A stretch of DNA of 64,000 nt from Candidatus Sphingomonas colombiensis (GTDB taxonomy: Bacteria; Pseudomonadota; Alphaproteobacteria; Sphingomonadales; Sphingomonadaceae): positions 131,501-195,500 of the forward strand of contig CP119315.1 in assembly GCA_029202845.1 (NCBI GenBank). The letters run 5' to 3'. Shown here in pieces: positions 24,847 to 33,171 of this stretch. Position 1 is the stretch's first letter; each line of letters opens with the position of its first letter. A program made the translations under genes and the position numbers. The notes beneath the pieces are model-generated. The model worked only from the letters and a program-made list of their open reading frames with translations. It did not search any database and was not told where the DNA came from.

Positions 24847-26498
24847 GCATCCCCATGAGCATCGTCAGTGGCGCCGATACGCCGCCGCTGATCGAACATA
24901 CCATCGGTGTCGCGCTGGAGCATGCCGCCGCGCGCTGGGGGGAGCGCGAGGCGCTAGTTTCCGTCGAACAAGATATCCGCTGGACCTTCACGGAGTTGCT
25001 GGAACAGGCGGATCGTTTCGCAGCCGGCCTGCTCGCGCTCGGGCTGGAGCCGGGGGATCGTATAGGTATCTGGGCGCCCAATTGCGTCGAATGGACCGTC
25101 ACCCAGTTCGCCGCCGCGCGCGCCGGGCTGATCCTGGTGACAATCAACCCGGCCTATCGCGCTTCCGAGGCCGCGTTCGCCATGAGCAAGGCGGGGCTTG
25201 TCGCGCTGGTATTCGCCGATCGCTTCAAGACCAGCGACTATGCCGCGATGATCAGCGAAATCGCTCCCGATCTGCCGGCGTTGCGAAAGATCATCTGCGT
25301 TGGCGCGGCGCCCCACCTCGACTGGATTCCGTTCGAGATGGTAGCGGCCCATGCCGCCGAGGCGGATCGTGAACGGCTCCGCGCGATCGCCCCCACGCTC
25401 GTCGCGACCGATGCGATCAACATCCAGTTCACCAGCGGAACCACGGGCCAGCCCAAGGGCGCGACGCTCAGCCATCGCAACATCCTCAACAACGGATATT
25501 TCGTAGGCCTTGCCGAGCGCCTCAGGCCCGGCGACCGCGTGTGCATCCCGGTGCCGCTCTATCACTGTTTCGGCATGGTGATGGGCAATCTCGCCTGCAT
25601 TACCCATGGCGCGGCGATGGTTTATCCCGCCGCCGGCTTCGATCCTGGCGCAACGCTCGCCGCCATAGAGCGCGAGCGGTGCACCGCGCTCTATGGCGTG
25701 CCCACTATGTTCATCGCGATGCTCGCTCAGCCTGAGTTTGAGCGGTTCAACATAAGCTCGCTACGCACCGGGATCATGGCGGGCGCGGTATGCCCCGAAC
25801 CGCTGATGCGCGCGGTGATCGAGCGGCTGCACATGCCAGAGGTCACCATCGCTTACGGCATGACCGAGACCAGCCCGGTCAGCTTTCAGACTGCGGTGGA
25901 CGATCCCGTCGCGCGGCGCGTCGGATCGATCGGGCGGGTTCAACCGCATCTACAGTGCAAGGTCGTCGGCGAAGACGGCGCAGTGCTGCCGGTGGGCACG
26001 CCGGGTGAATTGTGCACGCGCGGCTATTCGGTGATGCTCGGCTACTGGGACGAGCCGGATAAAAGCACGGCGGTGATCGATACCGAGGGCTGGATGCATT
26101 CCGGCGATCTCGCGGTGATCGACGAGGATGGTTACGGCACGGTCGTTGGCCGGCTCAAGGATATGGTGATCCGTGGCGGCGAGAATGTCTATCCGCGCGA
26201 GATCGAAGAGTTTCTCTACAGCCATCCGACGGTGGAAGATGTGACGGTAGTTGGCGTACCCGACGTGCGGATGGGTGAAGAATTGTGCGCGTGGATTCGC
26301 CTGCGCGCCGGCGCCACTGGCAGCGAAGAGGAAATCCGCGCCTTCTGCCGTGGACGCATCGCGCACTACAAGGTGCCGCGCTACGTTCGTTTCGTCGATG
26401 CCTTTCCCACCACGGTAACAGGGAAAGTCCAAAAATATCTGATCCGCGAAACGATGATCGCCGAACTGGATCTGAAAACCACTCTCAACAAAGGATGA
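24843..26498 (+). CDS. acyl-CoA ligase (AMP-binding, FadD/ACSF2-like)
   Basis: The 551-residue cytoplasmic enzyme has no signal peptide. The adenylation motifs are 'FTSGTTGQPKGATLSH' (A3), 'YGMTETSPVS' (A5), 'GWMHSGDLAVIDEDGY' (A7), 'RLKDMVIRGGENVYPREIEE' (A8) and the catalytic lysine in 'TVTGKVQKYLIRE' (A10). It should activate a carboxylic acid with ATP and CoA. Its overall resemblance is to medium-chain fatty acyl-CoA synthetases rather than to 4-coumarate ligases, but this is judgement from sequence style. In context it would activate the acid released by the three esterases. The start overlaps the previous stop and an alternative start lies five codons in. Confidence 0.9.
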   Translation: MSIPMSIVSGADTPPLIEHTIGVALEHAAARWGEREALVSVEQDIRWTFTELLEQADRFAAGLLALGLEPGDRIGIWAPNCVEWTVTQFAAARAGLILVTINPAYRASEAAFAMSKAGLVALVFADRFKTSDYAAMISEIAPDLPALRKIICVGAAPHLDWIPFEMVAAHAAEADRERLRAIAPTLVATDAINIQFTSGTTGQPKGATLSHRNILNNGYFVGLAERLRPGDRVCIPVPLYHCFGMVMGNLACITHGAAMVYPAAGFDPGATLAAIERERCTALYGVPTMFIAMLAQPEFERFNISSLRTGIMAGAVCPEPLMRAVIERLHMPEVTIAYGMTETSPVSFQTAVDDPVARRVGSIGRVQPHLQCKVVGEDGAVLPVGTPGELCTRGYSVMLGYWDEPDKSTAVIDTEGWMHSGDLAVIDEDGYGTVVGRLKDMVIRGGENVYPREIEEFLYSHPTVEDVTVVGVPDVRMGEELCAWIRLRAGATGSEEEIRAFCRGRIAHYKVPRYVRFVDAFPTTVTGKVQKYLIRETMIAELDLKTTLNKG

Positions 26499-26503
26499 AA
26501 ACC

Positions 26504-26830
26504 ATGAACCGTCTCATGATCGCGGCTCTGCTTGCGCTGCCGACTGCCCCTGCTCTCGCGCAGAACGCGCCAGTCCCTACGGTTACTCCCGCGCCTGCCC
26601 CCGCTCCCGCCGCGACGGGGACGTTCACGCTCGACACCCCCATCCAGGACATCGTAGCCAATGCGCAGGGGAAGGCAGCTCTCGACAAGAATCTGCCCGG
26701 ACTGGTCGGTCTGCCGCAATATGAGATGTTCAAGGGACTGAGCCTCAAACAGCTTCAGGGCTTTTCGGACGGCAAGCTGACCGACGAAGTTCTCGCGAAG
26801 ACCGCTACCGATCTCGCCGCGATCAAATAA
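26504..26830 (+). CDS. small exported protein of unknown function
   Basis: The product has 108 residues from the ATG at 26504, which AAAGGATG precedes; an ATG at 26495 overlaps the ligase stop. The signal peptide 'MNRLMIAALLALPTAPALAQ' is followed by a Pro/Ala linker and a compact helical domain: 'TPIQDIVANAQGKAALDKNLPGL', 'YEMFKGLSLKQLQGFSDGKLTDEVLAKTATDLAAI'. Segments like this occur, to my knowledge, near or attached to secreted esterases and glycosidases of sphingomonads, but no function is known to me. It shares the last base of its stop with the start of the GH3 gene, so it belongs to the same translation-coupled operon. Confidence 0.8.
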   Translation: MNRLMIAALLALPTAPALAQNAPVPTVTPAPAPAPAATGTFTLDTPIQDIVANAQGKAALDKNLPGLVGLPQYEMFKGLSLKQLQGFSDGKLTDEVLAKTATDLAAIK

Positions 26831-29379
26831 TGATCAAACCGCGCATTCTTGCCAGCGTCGCCACGGCGGCGCTGGTTGTTAGCGTTCCAGCGCTCGCCCA
26901 GACCCGGAACGACGGCATGACCTATCGCAAGAAGAGCGCGCCGACTGGGAAGCGCGTCGACAACCTGATGGCGCGACTGACGCTGGAGGAGAAAGTGTCG
27001 CTGCTCGCGGGCGCAAGTTCGATGACGCTGCACGCGATCCCTCGGCTCGGCATCCCTGAGATCAAGGTGACGGACGGCCCCACCGGCGTCCGCTCGCCGG
27101 AGGGCAAGCCGGCCACGGTCTTCCCGGTCGGCGTCGCCATCGCGGCGACGTGGAACCCGGATGTCGCCAAGGCCGTTGGCGCTGCGATCGCAGAGGAGAC
27201 GCGGGGCTATGGCGCATCAGTGCTGCTCGCACCGACCGTCAACATCGCGCGGACGCCGCGCTGGGGCCGCAATTTCGAGACCTATTCAGAAGACCCCTAT
27301 CTCTCCGGCCGGCTCGGGCTGGGCTATGTCGCCGGGGTGCAGGGCAAGGGCGTAGGTGTATCGCTCAAGCATTTTGCCGCGAACAATCACGAGACCAATC
27401 GTTTCTTCGTCGATTCAATCGTCGATGAACGGACGTTGCGCGAAATCTATCTCTCCGCCTTCGAGATGGTGGTGAAGCGGGCCGATCCGTGGTCGGTTAT
27501 GGCGTCGTACAACAAGGTCAACGGCACTTACGCGAGCGAAAATCGCTGGCTGCTAACCGATCTGCTCAAAAAGGAATGGAATTATAGCGGTTTCGTCGTA
27601 TCGGATTGGGGGGCGACCCATTCAACCGTAGCCGCCGCCAATGCCGGCCTCGATCTGGAGATGCCCGGGCCGGCCAGTCATTTCGGCGACAAATTGCTCG
27701 CAGCCGTCCGCAAGGGCGACGTAAGCGAGGCTCAGTTGGACGATAATGCGCGACGCATCGTCCAGCTGATCGTCCGCAGCGGTGCGCTCGATGGGCCGCT
27801 TCCCAGCGGCGAAATAGGCGGCGAACGCCATCGCGCCACCGCCCGCGCGGCGGCGGAGGAAGCGATCGTATTGCTCAAGAATGGCGGTGTGCTTCCGTTG
27901 AAACCCGGTATCCGGACGGTGGCAGTGATCGGCCCCAATGCCGATATTGCGCGAATTCAAGGTGGTGGCAGTTCGGCCGTGGCACCATTCGACAAACTTG
28001 TGACACCGCTCCATGCGATCCGCGCCGCGCTGCCCGGCGTCGAGGTGATCTATGAGAAGGGCGTCGACAACGAGGAAACGCCGCCCACCGCTGACCCCGC
28101 GTTGTTCAGCCCATCCTCGAACAGCACCGAAACCGGCCTTCACGCTACCTATTACGCCGAGACCGATTTCAGCGGCTCGCCCGTGAAGAGCGAGCGGGTC
28201 ACCGATTTCACCAAGCGGATCAGCGCCAATATCGCCAGCGCCAAGACGGTGGGCTACGCCGCAATGCGCTGGTCAGGCGTATTGCACGCGCCGGCCACGG
28301 GCACTTACGAGTTCAACGTGCGAGGCACTGGATCGGGCGTGCTTACGCTCGACGGCAAGACGATCATCGACAAAGCGACTGCATCCACGCCGGATAATCG
28401 CGACGTGATCGGTTTCCCAGTTCCCAACCGAACCGTCCAGATTCAATTGGAAGGCGGAAAGCTCTATCCGATCCAGCTCGATTATGTGACCGGCCAAACG
28501 CCTTATGAAGCGCTCAAGCTGGGGATGAGGGTGCCTCGCCCCGATTTCGCTGCCGCGATTGCAGCAGCGAAGCGTGCCGACGCCGCGATCGTGATCGCCG
28601 GCTCCGCCTCGCTCACCGAAGGGGAAGGCTATGATCGCGCCAATATCGATCTCCCCGGAGAGCAGGACAAGCTGATCGCAGCAGTCGCCGGCGCCAATCC
28701 CTCCACTGTCGTAGTCATCAATGCCGGCGCGGCGATGACGATGCCGTGGGCGAAGGATGTTCCGGCGATTCTCGATATGTGGCTTCCCGGACAAGAAGGC
28801 GCCACCGCGCTCGCCGATATATTGATCGGCAAGACCAATCCATCGGGCAAGCTGCCGGTCACCTTCCCGCTGCGCACCGCCGATGATGCGACCCCGCTTA
28901 GCGATCTCAAGACCAAATATACCGATGGGCTGCTAGTCGGATATCGTGGTTATGAGGCACGCGCGGTCGCGCCGCTCTATGCTTTCGGCCACGGGCTGTC
29001 TTACACCAGCTTCGGCTACGCTGGCCTCACCGCGCCGGCGACAGTAGCGCCCGGCGCCTCGGTGAAAATCCGCCTTTCGCTTCGCAACACCGGAAAACTC
29101 GCGGGCAAGGAGGTCGTCCAACTTTATGTCGCACGGGACGATCGCACGCCCGACGAGCCGATCAAACAGCTTGCCGCCTTCTCCAAGGTCGCGCTGCAAC
29201 CCGGCGAGAGCCGGTCGGTCGAGCTGACGCTCGATCCCCGCGCCTTCGCCTATTGGGATACGGCGACGCATGACTGGGTGGCACGCGCGGGAAGCTATCA
29301 ATTGCTCGCCGGCAGCGCTTCGGACGATATCCGGCTGAAGAAAACCATCCGCGTCAGCGCGACAAAGGCAATCGACTAA
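26830..29379 (+). CDS. GH3 beta-glycosidase with PA14 domain, exported
   Basis: The 849-residue product has signal peptide 'ILASVATAALVVSVPALAQ'. The GH3 N-domain runs to about residue 310 with 'KHFAANNHETNR' and nucleophile Asp259 in 'GFVVSDWGATHS'. The second GH3 domain is interrupted by a PA14 module (about 435-570, 'GLHATYYAETDFSGSP', 'GTYEFNVRGTGSGVLTLDG'), as in many bacterial beta-glucosidases. It resumes with 'SLTEGEGYDRANIDLPGEQ' and ends in a fibronectin-like domain. It should remove beta-glucose or a related sugar, probably after rhamnose is taken off. Last gene of the operon; a hairpin follows. Confidence 0.94.
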   Translation: MIKPRILASVATAALVVSVPALAQTRNDGMTYRKKSAPTGKRVDNLMARLTLEEKVSLLAGASSMTLHAIPRLGIPEIKVTDGPTGVRSPEGKPATVFPVGVAIAATWNPDVAKAVGAAIAEETRGYGASVLLAPTVNIARTPRWGRNFETYSEDPYLSGRLGLGYVAGVQGKGVGVSLKHFAANNHETNRFFVDSIVDERTLREIYLSAFEMVVKRADPWSVMASYNKVNGTYASENRWLLTDLLKKEWNYSGFVVSDWGATHSTVAAANAGLDLEMPGPASHFGDKLLAAVRKGDVSEAQLDDNARRIVQLIVRSGALDGPLPSGEIGGERHRATARAAAEEAIVLLKNGGVLPLKPGIRTVAVIGPNADIARIQGGGSSAVAPFDKLVTPLHAIRAALPGVEVIYEKGVDNEETPPTADPALFSPSSNSTETGLHATYYAETDFSGSPVKSERVTDFTKRISANIASAKTVGYAAMRWSGVLHAPATGTYEFNVRGTGSGVLTLDGKTIIDKATASTPDNRDVIGFPVPNRTVQIQLEGGKLYPIQLDYVTGQTPYEALKLGMRVPRPDFAAAIAAAKRADAAIVIAGSASLTEGEGYDRANIDLPGEQDKLIAAVAGANPSTVVVINAGAAMTMPWAKDVPAILDMWLPGQEGATALADILIGKTNPSGKLPVTFPLRTADDATPLSDLKTKYTDGLLVGYRGYEARAVAPLYAFGHGLSYTSFGYAGLTAPATVAPGASVKIRLSLRNTGKLAGKEVVQLYVARDDRTPDEPIKQLAAFSKVALQPGESRSVELTLDPRAFAYWDTATHDWVARAGSYQLLAGSASDDIRLKKTIRVSATKAID

Positions 29380-29386
29380 CGCATAT

Positions 29387-29416
29387 CATGCTCCCTGGCT
29401 CACGCCGGGGAGCATG
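29387..29416. terminator. hairpin between convergent GH3 and rhaT genes
   Basis: CATGCTCCC (29387-29395) pairs perfectly with GGGAGCATG (29408-29416) around a 12-base loop, in a 40-base gap between two converging genes. There is no long T run, so termination efficiency is uncertain, but the position suits a bidirectional terminator. Confidence 0.6.
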
Positions 29417-29419
29417 CGT

Positions 29420-30478
29420 TCATGCGGCGAGATGGTTGCCGATACCGATCACCACTGTGGAGAGCAGCAGCGCACCGATGCCGAACCACACGAACCGCCG
29501 CGTACCACCACTTACCCCGGTCCATTCCTTCAGCGCAAAACCCCAGAGCGTCGAGAACAGGATGATGCTCGCCATGTGCAGCGTCCAGGAGGAGAAACCA
29601 TATTTCCCCATCTGGCTCTCACCCATGGTGTAAAAGAAGAACTGGAAATACCACAATGTCCCGCCTAGCGCGGCGAGGAGATAATTGCGCAGCAACGGCG
29701 GCTTCTCACCCGGATCGGCAACTCCCACGAGTTGAGCAGCCGAACGGTTGCGCAGGATCAGCCAGCCACACCAGATAAAATTGGTGGTGAAGCCCCCTAG
29801 CAGCACAACGCACAGCACCGGCAACCCCTGCCACAGCGGATCGGTTCCGGCCGCGAGCGTAGCGGTGCGGATCGGCTGACCCGCATCAAGACCCCAGGCG
29901 AAACAGCCCGACATGATCCCGGAAAAGACCGCGATGGCGAGGCCCCTCGGCAGATTGAACTCGCTGACACTCTGCCGCGCCGCATCACCCGATAGCTCGC
30001 GTTCTTTGCGGCGTCCGGCGGCGGCGACGACGACGATGCCCGCCAACGTAACGGCGATGCCGAAGAAGGTCGTCTGCCCGCTTGTCGTCGCGGCAAGTTG
30101 CCCTAGCGTACCGTGGAAGATCGGCGGCCCCATTGTGCCAATCACAGTGGTCAGTCCCAGCGCCACCGCCATCCCCAGCGACAGGCCGAGATAGCGCATG
30201 GTCAGCCCGAAGGTGAGACCTCCGAAACCCCACATCGCACCCCAGAACCAACACCAGAACCACGTCGCCCGCGGCGTTCGTTCGAGTACGCCAAGCAGAT
30301 CGTGCGTCTGGATCGAAGCGAACAACCATGGCGCGATCAGCCACGAGAAGACACCGCCGACCAGCCAGAATATCTCCCACGACCAGGCACGAATGCGGCG
30401 ATAGGGAACATAGAAGCTGGCCGAGGAAAGCCCGCCCAGCCAATGAAACATTACCCCGATCAGCGGATTTCCGCCCAT
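29420..30478 (-). CDS. rhaT: L-rhamnose/proton symporter RhaT
   Basis: The 352-residue protein has about ten membrane helices. The opening 'NPLIGVMFHWLGGLSSASFYVPYRR' and segments 'WGAMWGFGGLTFGL', 'GIMSGCFAWGLDAGQPI' and 'MGKYGFSSWTLHMASIILFSTLWG' match the RhaT family closely. It imports free L-rhamnose across the inner membrane with protons, supplying the cytoplasmic isomerase. The start has AAAGGA just before it and overlaps the lactate dehydrogenase gene end by 19 bases, so the three minus-strand genes form one operon. Confidence 0.95.
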   Translation of the reverse strand: MGGNPLIGVMFHWLGGLSSASFYVPYRRIRAWSWEIFWLVGGVFSWLIAPWLFASIQTHDLLGVLERTPRATWFWCWFWGAMWGFGGLTFGLTMRYLGLSLGMAVALGLTTVIGTMGPPIFHGTLGQLAATTSGQTTFFGIAVTLAGIVVVAAAGRRKERELSGDAARQSVSEFNLPRGLAIAVFSGIMSGCFAWGLDAGQPIRTATLAAGTDPLWQGLPVLCVVLLGGFTTNFIWCGWLILRNRSAAQLVGVADPGEKPPLLRNYLLAALGGTLWYFQFFFYTMGESQMGKYGFSSWTLHMASIILFSTLWGFALKEWTGVSGGTRRFVWFGIGALLLSTVVIGIGNHLAA

Positions 30479-31629
30479 TCCTTTCCCCTCTCAACCAATA
30501 TATTCTCATCGATCTGGCCGATCCGCGTGACGCCAGTCAGCCCCATCGCAACACGCATCTCCGCCGCGAGCAGCGCGAGGACATGCTCGACTCCCGCCTG
30601 CCCTGCTCCACCAAGCGCCCATGCCCAGGCGCGTCCGAGCAGCACACCCTTCGCCCCCAGCGCGAGCATACGCACCACGTCCAGCCCGGAGCGGACACCG
30701 CCGTCCGCGAGCACCGTCATCCTGTCACCGACAGCGGCGGCGATTGCAGGCAAAGCGCGCGCGCTGGACGGCACCCCGTCGAGCTGCCGCCCCCCGTGGT
30801 TGGAAACAATCACGCCGTCCACGCCGCGCGCCGCCGCCTCACGCGCATCCTCGGCGTCGAGGATGCCTTTGAGTACGATCGGCCCTTTCCAATGCTGCCG
30901 CACGAAATCAAGATCGTCCCAGTTGACGGCGGGATCGAAATTGTCACGCATCCAGGCGAAGAAGTCGTCTAGTCCGGTCTTGCCCGCCAGCACCGGTGCG
31001 ACATTGCCGAGATGATGGGGCCGCCCCCACAGGCCGACGTCCCAGGCCCAGCGTGGATGCGTGAGTACCTGGCCGAGCCGCCGCAGCGATCCTCCAAAAC
31101 CCGGCGCACCGGCCAGACCCGAGCGATAGTCACGATAGCGCGTACCCGGCACGGGCATATCGACGGTGAAGATCAGCACCGGGCAATTCGCTGCGCACGC
31201 CTGCTGCATCAGGTCCATCATGAAGCCACGGTCGCGGATCATATAAAGCTGGAACCACAAGGGTTCGCGCACCGCCGCCACGACTTCGGAAAGCGGGCAG
31301 GCTGATACCGTCGACAATGTGAATGGCACCCCTGCCGTCACCGCTGCTTGCGCCGCCTGCACTTCACCACGTCGCGCGTTCAGACCGGCGAGGCCGACCG
31401 GCCCGAGCACTACCGGCATCGCCAATCTCTGCCCGAACAACGTTGTCGACAGGTCGATCGCCGAAATGTCGCGTAACACGCGCTGGCGCAGCGCCACCGC
31501 CTCCAGATCGGCGACGTTCCGCCCGAGCGTCATCTCGGCATAGGAACCGCCGTCAATGTAATCGAACAGGAAACGCGGCAGCCGCCGACGCGCCAGTTCG
31601 CGATAGTCCGATATCGATGCCGCCTTCAT
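30460..31629 (-). CDS. lldD: FMN-dependent L-lactate dehydrogenase
   Basis: The product has 389 residues from the ATG at 31629, which overlaps the kinase stop (ATGA) and has GAGGCGGC upstream. The FMN alpha-hydroxy-acid dehydrogenase fold is seen from 'DYRELARRRLPRFLFDYIDGG', 'TLSTVSACPLSEVV', 'FQLYMIRDRG' and the active-site 'VSNHGGRQLDGVPSS', with its catalytic histidine, to 'DGGVRSGLDVVRMLALGA'. It oxidises L-lactate to pyruvate and feeds the respiratory chain at the inner membrane. Here it completes rhamnose use, because the aldolase/dehydrogenase fusion encoded divergently produces L-lactate. Other hydroxy-acid substrates cannot be excluded by sequence alone. Confidence 0.9.
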   Translation of the reverse strand: MKAASISDYRELARRRLPRFLFDYIDGGSYAEMTLGRNVADLEAVALRQRVLRDISAIDLSTTLFGQRLAMPVVLGPVGLAGLNARRGEVQAAQAAVTAGVPFTLSTVSACPLSEVVAAVREPLWFQLYMIRDRGFMMDLMQQACAANCPVLIFTVDMPVPGTRYRDYRSGLAGAPGFGGSLRRLGQVLTHPRWAWDVGLWGRPHHLGNVAPVLAGKTGLDDFFAWMRDNFDPAVNWDDLDFVRQHWKGPIVLKGILDAEDAREAAARGVDGVIVSNHGGRQLDGVPSSARALPAIAAAVGDRMTVLADGGVRSGLDVVRMLALGAKGVLLGRAWAWALGGAGQAGVEHVLALLAAEMRVAMGLTGVTRIGQIDENILVERGKEWAEIR

Positions 31630-33059
31630 GCCGCCTCGCTGTCGCCTGTTGCCTGAGCTCGCCAGCGTGCCGCGTAGCCGACGAGATCGCAATCGAGCGG
31701 CTGGACTTCGCTGAGCGCCGAAGGCGGTGACAGCCAGGGGGCGATCAGCCGCAGGGCGCCGTAAGAGACGTCGTTGCGCTGGTTCGAAACGAAAAAGCGT
31801 AGGTCCGGCCGCAGGGTGGCGAGCGTGCGAACAAAGGCCAGGGCCTCACCGAACCGCCCCTCGACCAGCACGCGTTCACGTGCACCGATCAGTTCAAGCG
31901 CCGCGTCCGCCACCAGCGCGGCATACAAGCACACTGCGGCACGCAGCTCGATTGCGTCGCGCGGCCGATTGACCCAACGGTTCGCGCCAATGGGGAACGG
32001 CCCCACCCCCGGCGTGAGCGTCGGCAGCACCATCGCGCCCGTAGAAACGACGCCGGGCAGCGCGGCAATGATCGCCGGTTGATCCGGATTGATGTCGATC
32101 CGCCGCGCGTCGATGCCGGTCAACAGTTCGATCTCGCGCCCACCCATGAAACGCGCCGAGGGGATCGGCGTGCCGTGGACATCGACGTTAACCACGCAAT
32201 CGCGCGCCTCGGAAAGGGCCGCCAGATCGACGTGCACACCGATGCCCGGCGTGCGCATCGCGACAAACCAAGTGCCGGTCGAGAGTACCGTCGCCTCGTG
32301 ACCCGCGATCTCCGCAAAACCACGCGCAGCAAGCAACGCGGCGTTCGAGTCATGCAGCCCGCAATGCACCGCGACATCGGGCGGCAAACCCGTGCGCCTT
32401 ACCCAATCCGTGGTAATCGTGCCGATCGCCTCCCCGGCGCGGCGTAGCGGCGCGAACCGCGCAGCCCACCCCCGGCGCCGCGCCAGCCTAGATGGCTCCG
32501 CGGTCGCAGGACACCACAGATCGCTATGGCAGCCGAAGCTGGTCACTTCCGATGCTGCAACGCCGGAGAAACACCACGCCCAATATTGCGGCCAGGGCAG
32601 GATCGTCGCGTCGCCACTCAATAGCGCGGGATCGAGCAGATCGAGGAAATGGAGCTGCAACCCCAAATTGAGCCCGTCGGGCAATGCGGGCGAGCCGGTG
32701 TGCGCGAACGGATCGCGCTGCTTATGATAAGCGGCGACATATTCCGCCGGGATCAACTGCTCGTAATCGAGCGCCGCCGCCGCCAGCGCCCCATCGCGCA
32801 AGATCGCGGCCGCAGCGCCGTGCCCCACCGGGATGATTCGCGCCACCCGGCCGAGCCCGGCGAACTCACGCAGCACCTCCTCCGCCCATGCCTCGATCCC
32901 CATAGCGTCGAGCACACGGACGCTCTGACCGCCCAGCATCGCTACGTGGCGATCATTGAGCCGGGTCCGTCGAGCCAGCATTGTGCCCGATGGACTCCAA
33001 AGGCTGAGCTTCGACAAAGTCTTACCCAGATCGAGCACGACGCTCAGCCCCTCACTCAA
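31626..33059 (-). CDS. rhaB: FGGY-family rhamnulokinase
   Basis: The product has 477 residues from a TTG start with a strong GGGGAGG seven bases upstream, which decides the start. The N-terminal phosphate loop 'VVLDLGKTLSKLSL' and 'VAVHCGLHDSNAALLA', 'VLSTGTWFVAM' and 'RFMGGREIELLTGI' are FGGY sugar-kinase features. Such proteins in rhamnose loci phosphorylate L-rhamnulose at O-1 with ATP. The sequence is not of the classical E. coli RhaB length class or wording, so the assignment leans on context: transporter, isomerase and rhamnulose-1-phosphate aldolase all surround it. First gene of the minus-strand operon. Confidence 0.85.
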   Translation of the reverse strand: MSEGLSVVLDLGKTLSKLSLWSPSGTMLARRTRLNDRHVAMLGGQSVRVLDAMGIEAWAEEVLREFAGLGRVARIIPVGHGAAAAILRDGALAAAALDYEQLIPAEYVAAYHKQRDPFAHTGSPALPDGLNLGLQLHFLDLLDPALLSGDATILPWPQYWAWCFSGVAASEVTSFGCHSDLWCPATAEPSRLARRRGWAARFAPLRRAGEAIGTITTDWVRRTGLPPDVAVHCGLHDSNAALLAARGFAEIAGHEATVLSTGTWFVAMRTPGIGVHVDLAALSEARDCVVNVDVHGTPIPSARFMGGREIELLTGIDARRIDINPDQPAIIAALPGVVSTGAMVLPTLTPGVGPFPIGANRWVNRPRDAIELRAAVCLYAALVADAALELIGARERVLVEGRFGEALAFVRTLATLRPDLRFFVSNQRNDVSYGALRLIAPWLSPPSALSEVQPLDCDLVGYAARWRAQATGDSEAA

Positions 33060-33079
33060 TGCCGCCTCCCCAATTGTTG

Positions 33080-33110
33080 TGATTGATATTTATCGAAGTT
33101 GATTGTATAT
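33080..33110. promoter_or_regulatory. probable DeoR-type operator in the divergent promoter region
   Basis: TGATTGATAT at 33080-33089 and TGATTGTATAT at 33100-33110 are direct repeats exactly 20 bases apart, two helical turns. They lie in the 112-base gap between the divergent rhaB and aldolase genes. DeoR-family repressors often bind direct repeats of this size, and a DeoR gene lies at the end of the right-hand operon. The site could control both directions. Confidence 0.5.
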
Positions 33111-33171
33111 GACCAGCCACTTTGATAGAAAGGCTCGCGCCGGACCGGGCGCTGGGGGAGATTGATTCCGG

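Noticed and set aside
14872..29379. A Bacteroides-like SusC/SusD polysaccharide locus
   Set aside because: There is no SusD-like lipoprotein and the receptor is of the proteobacterial type.
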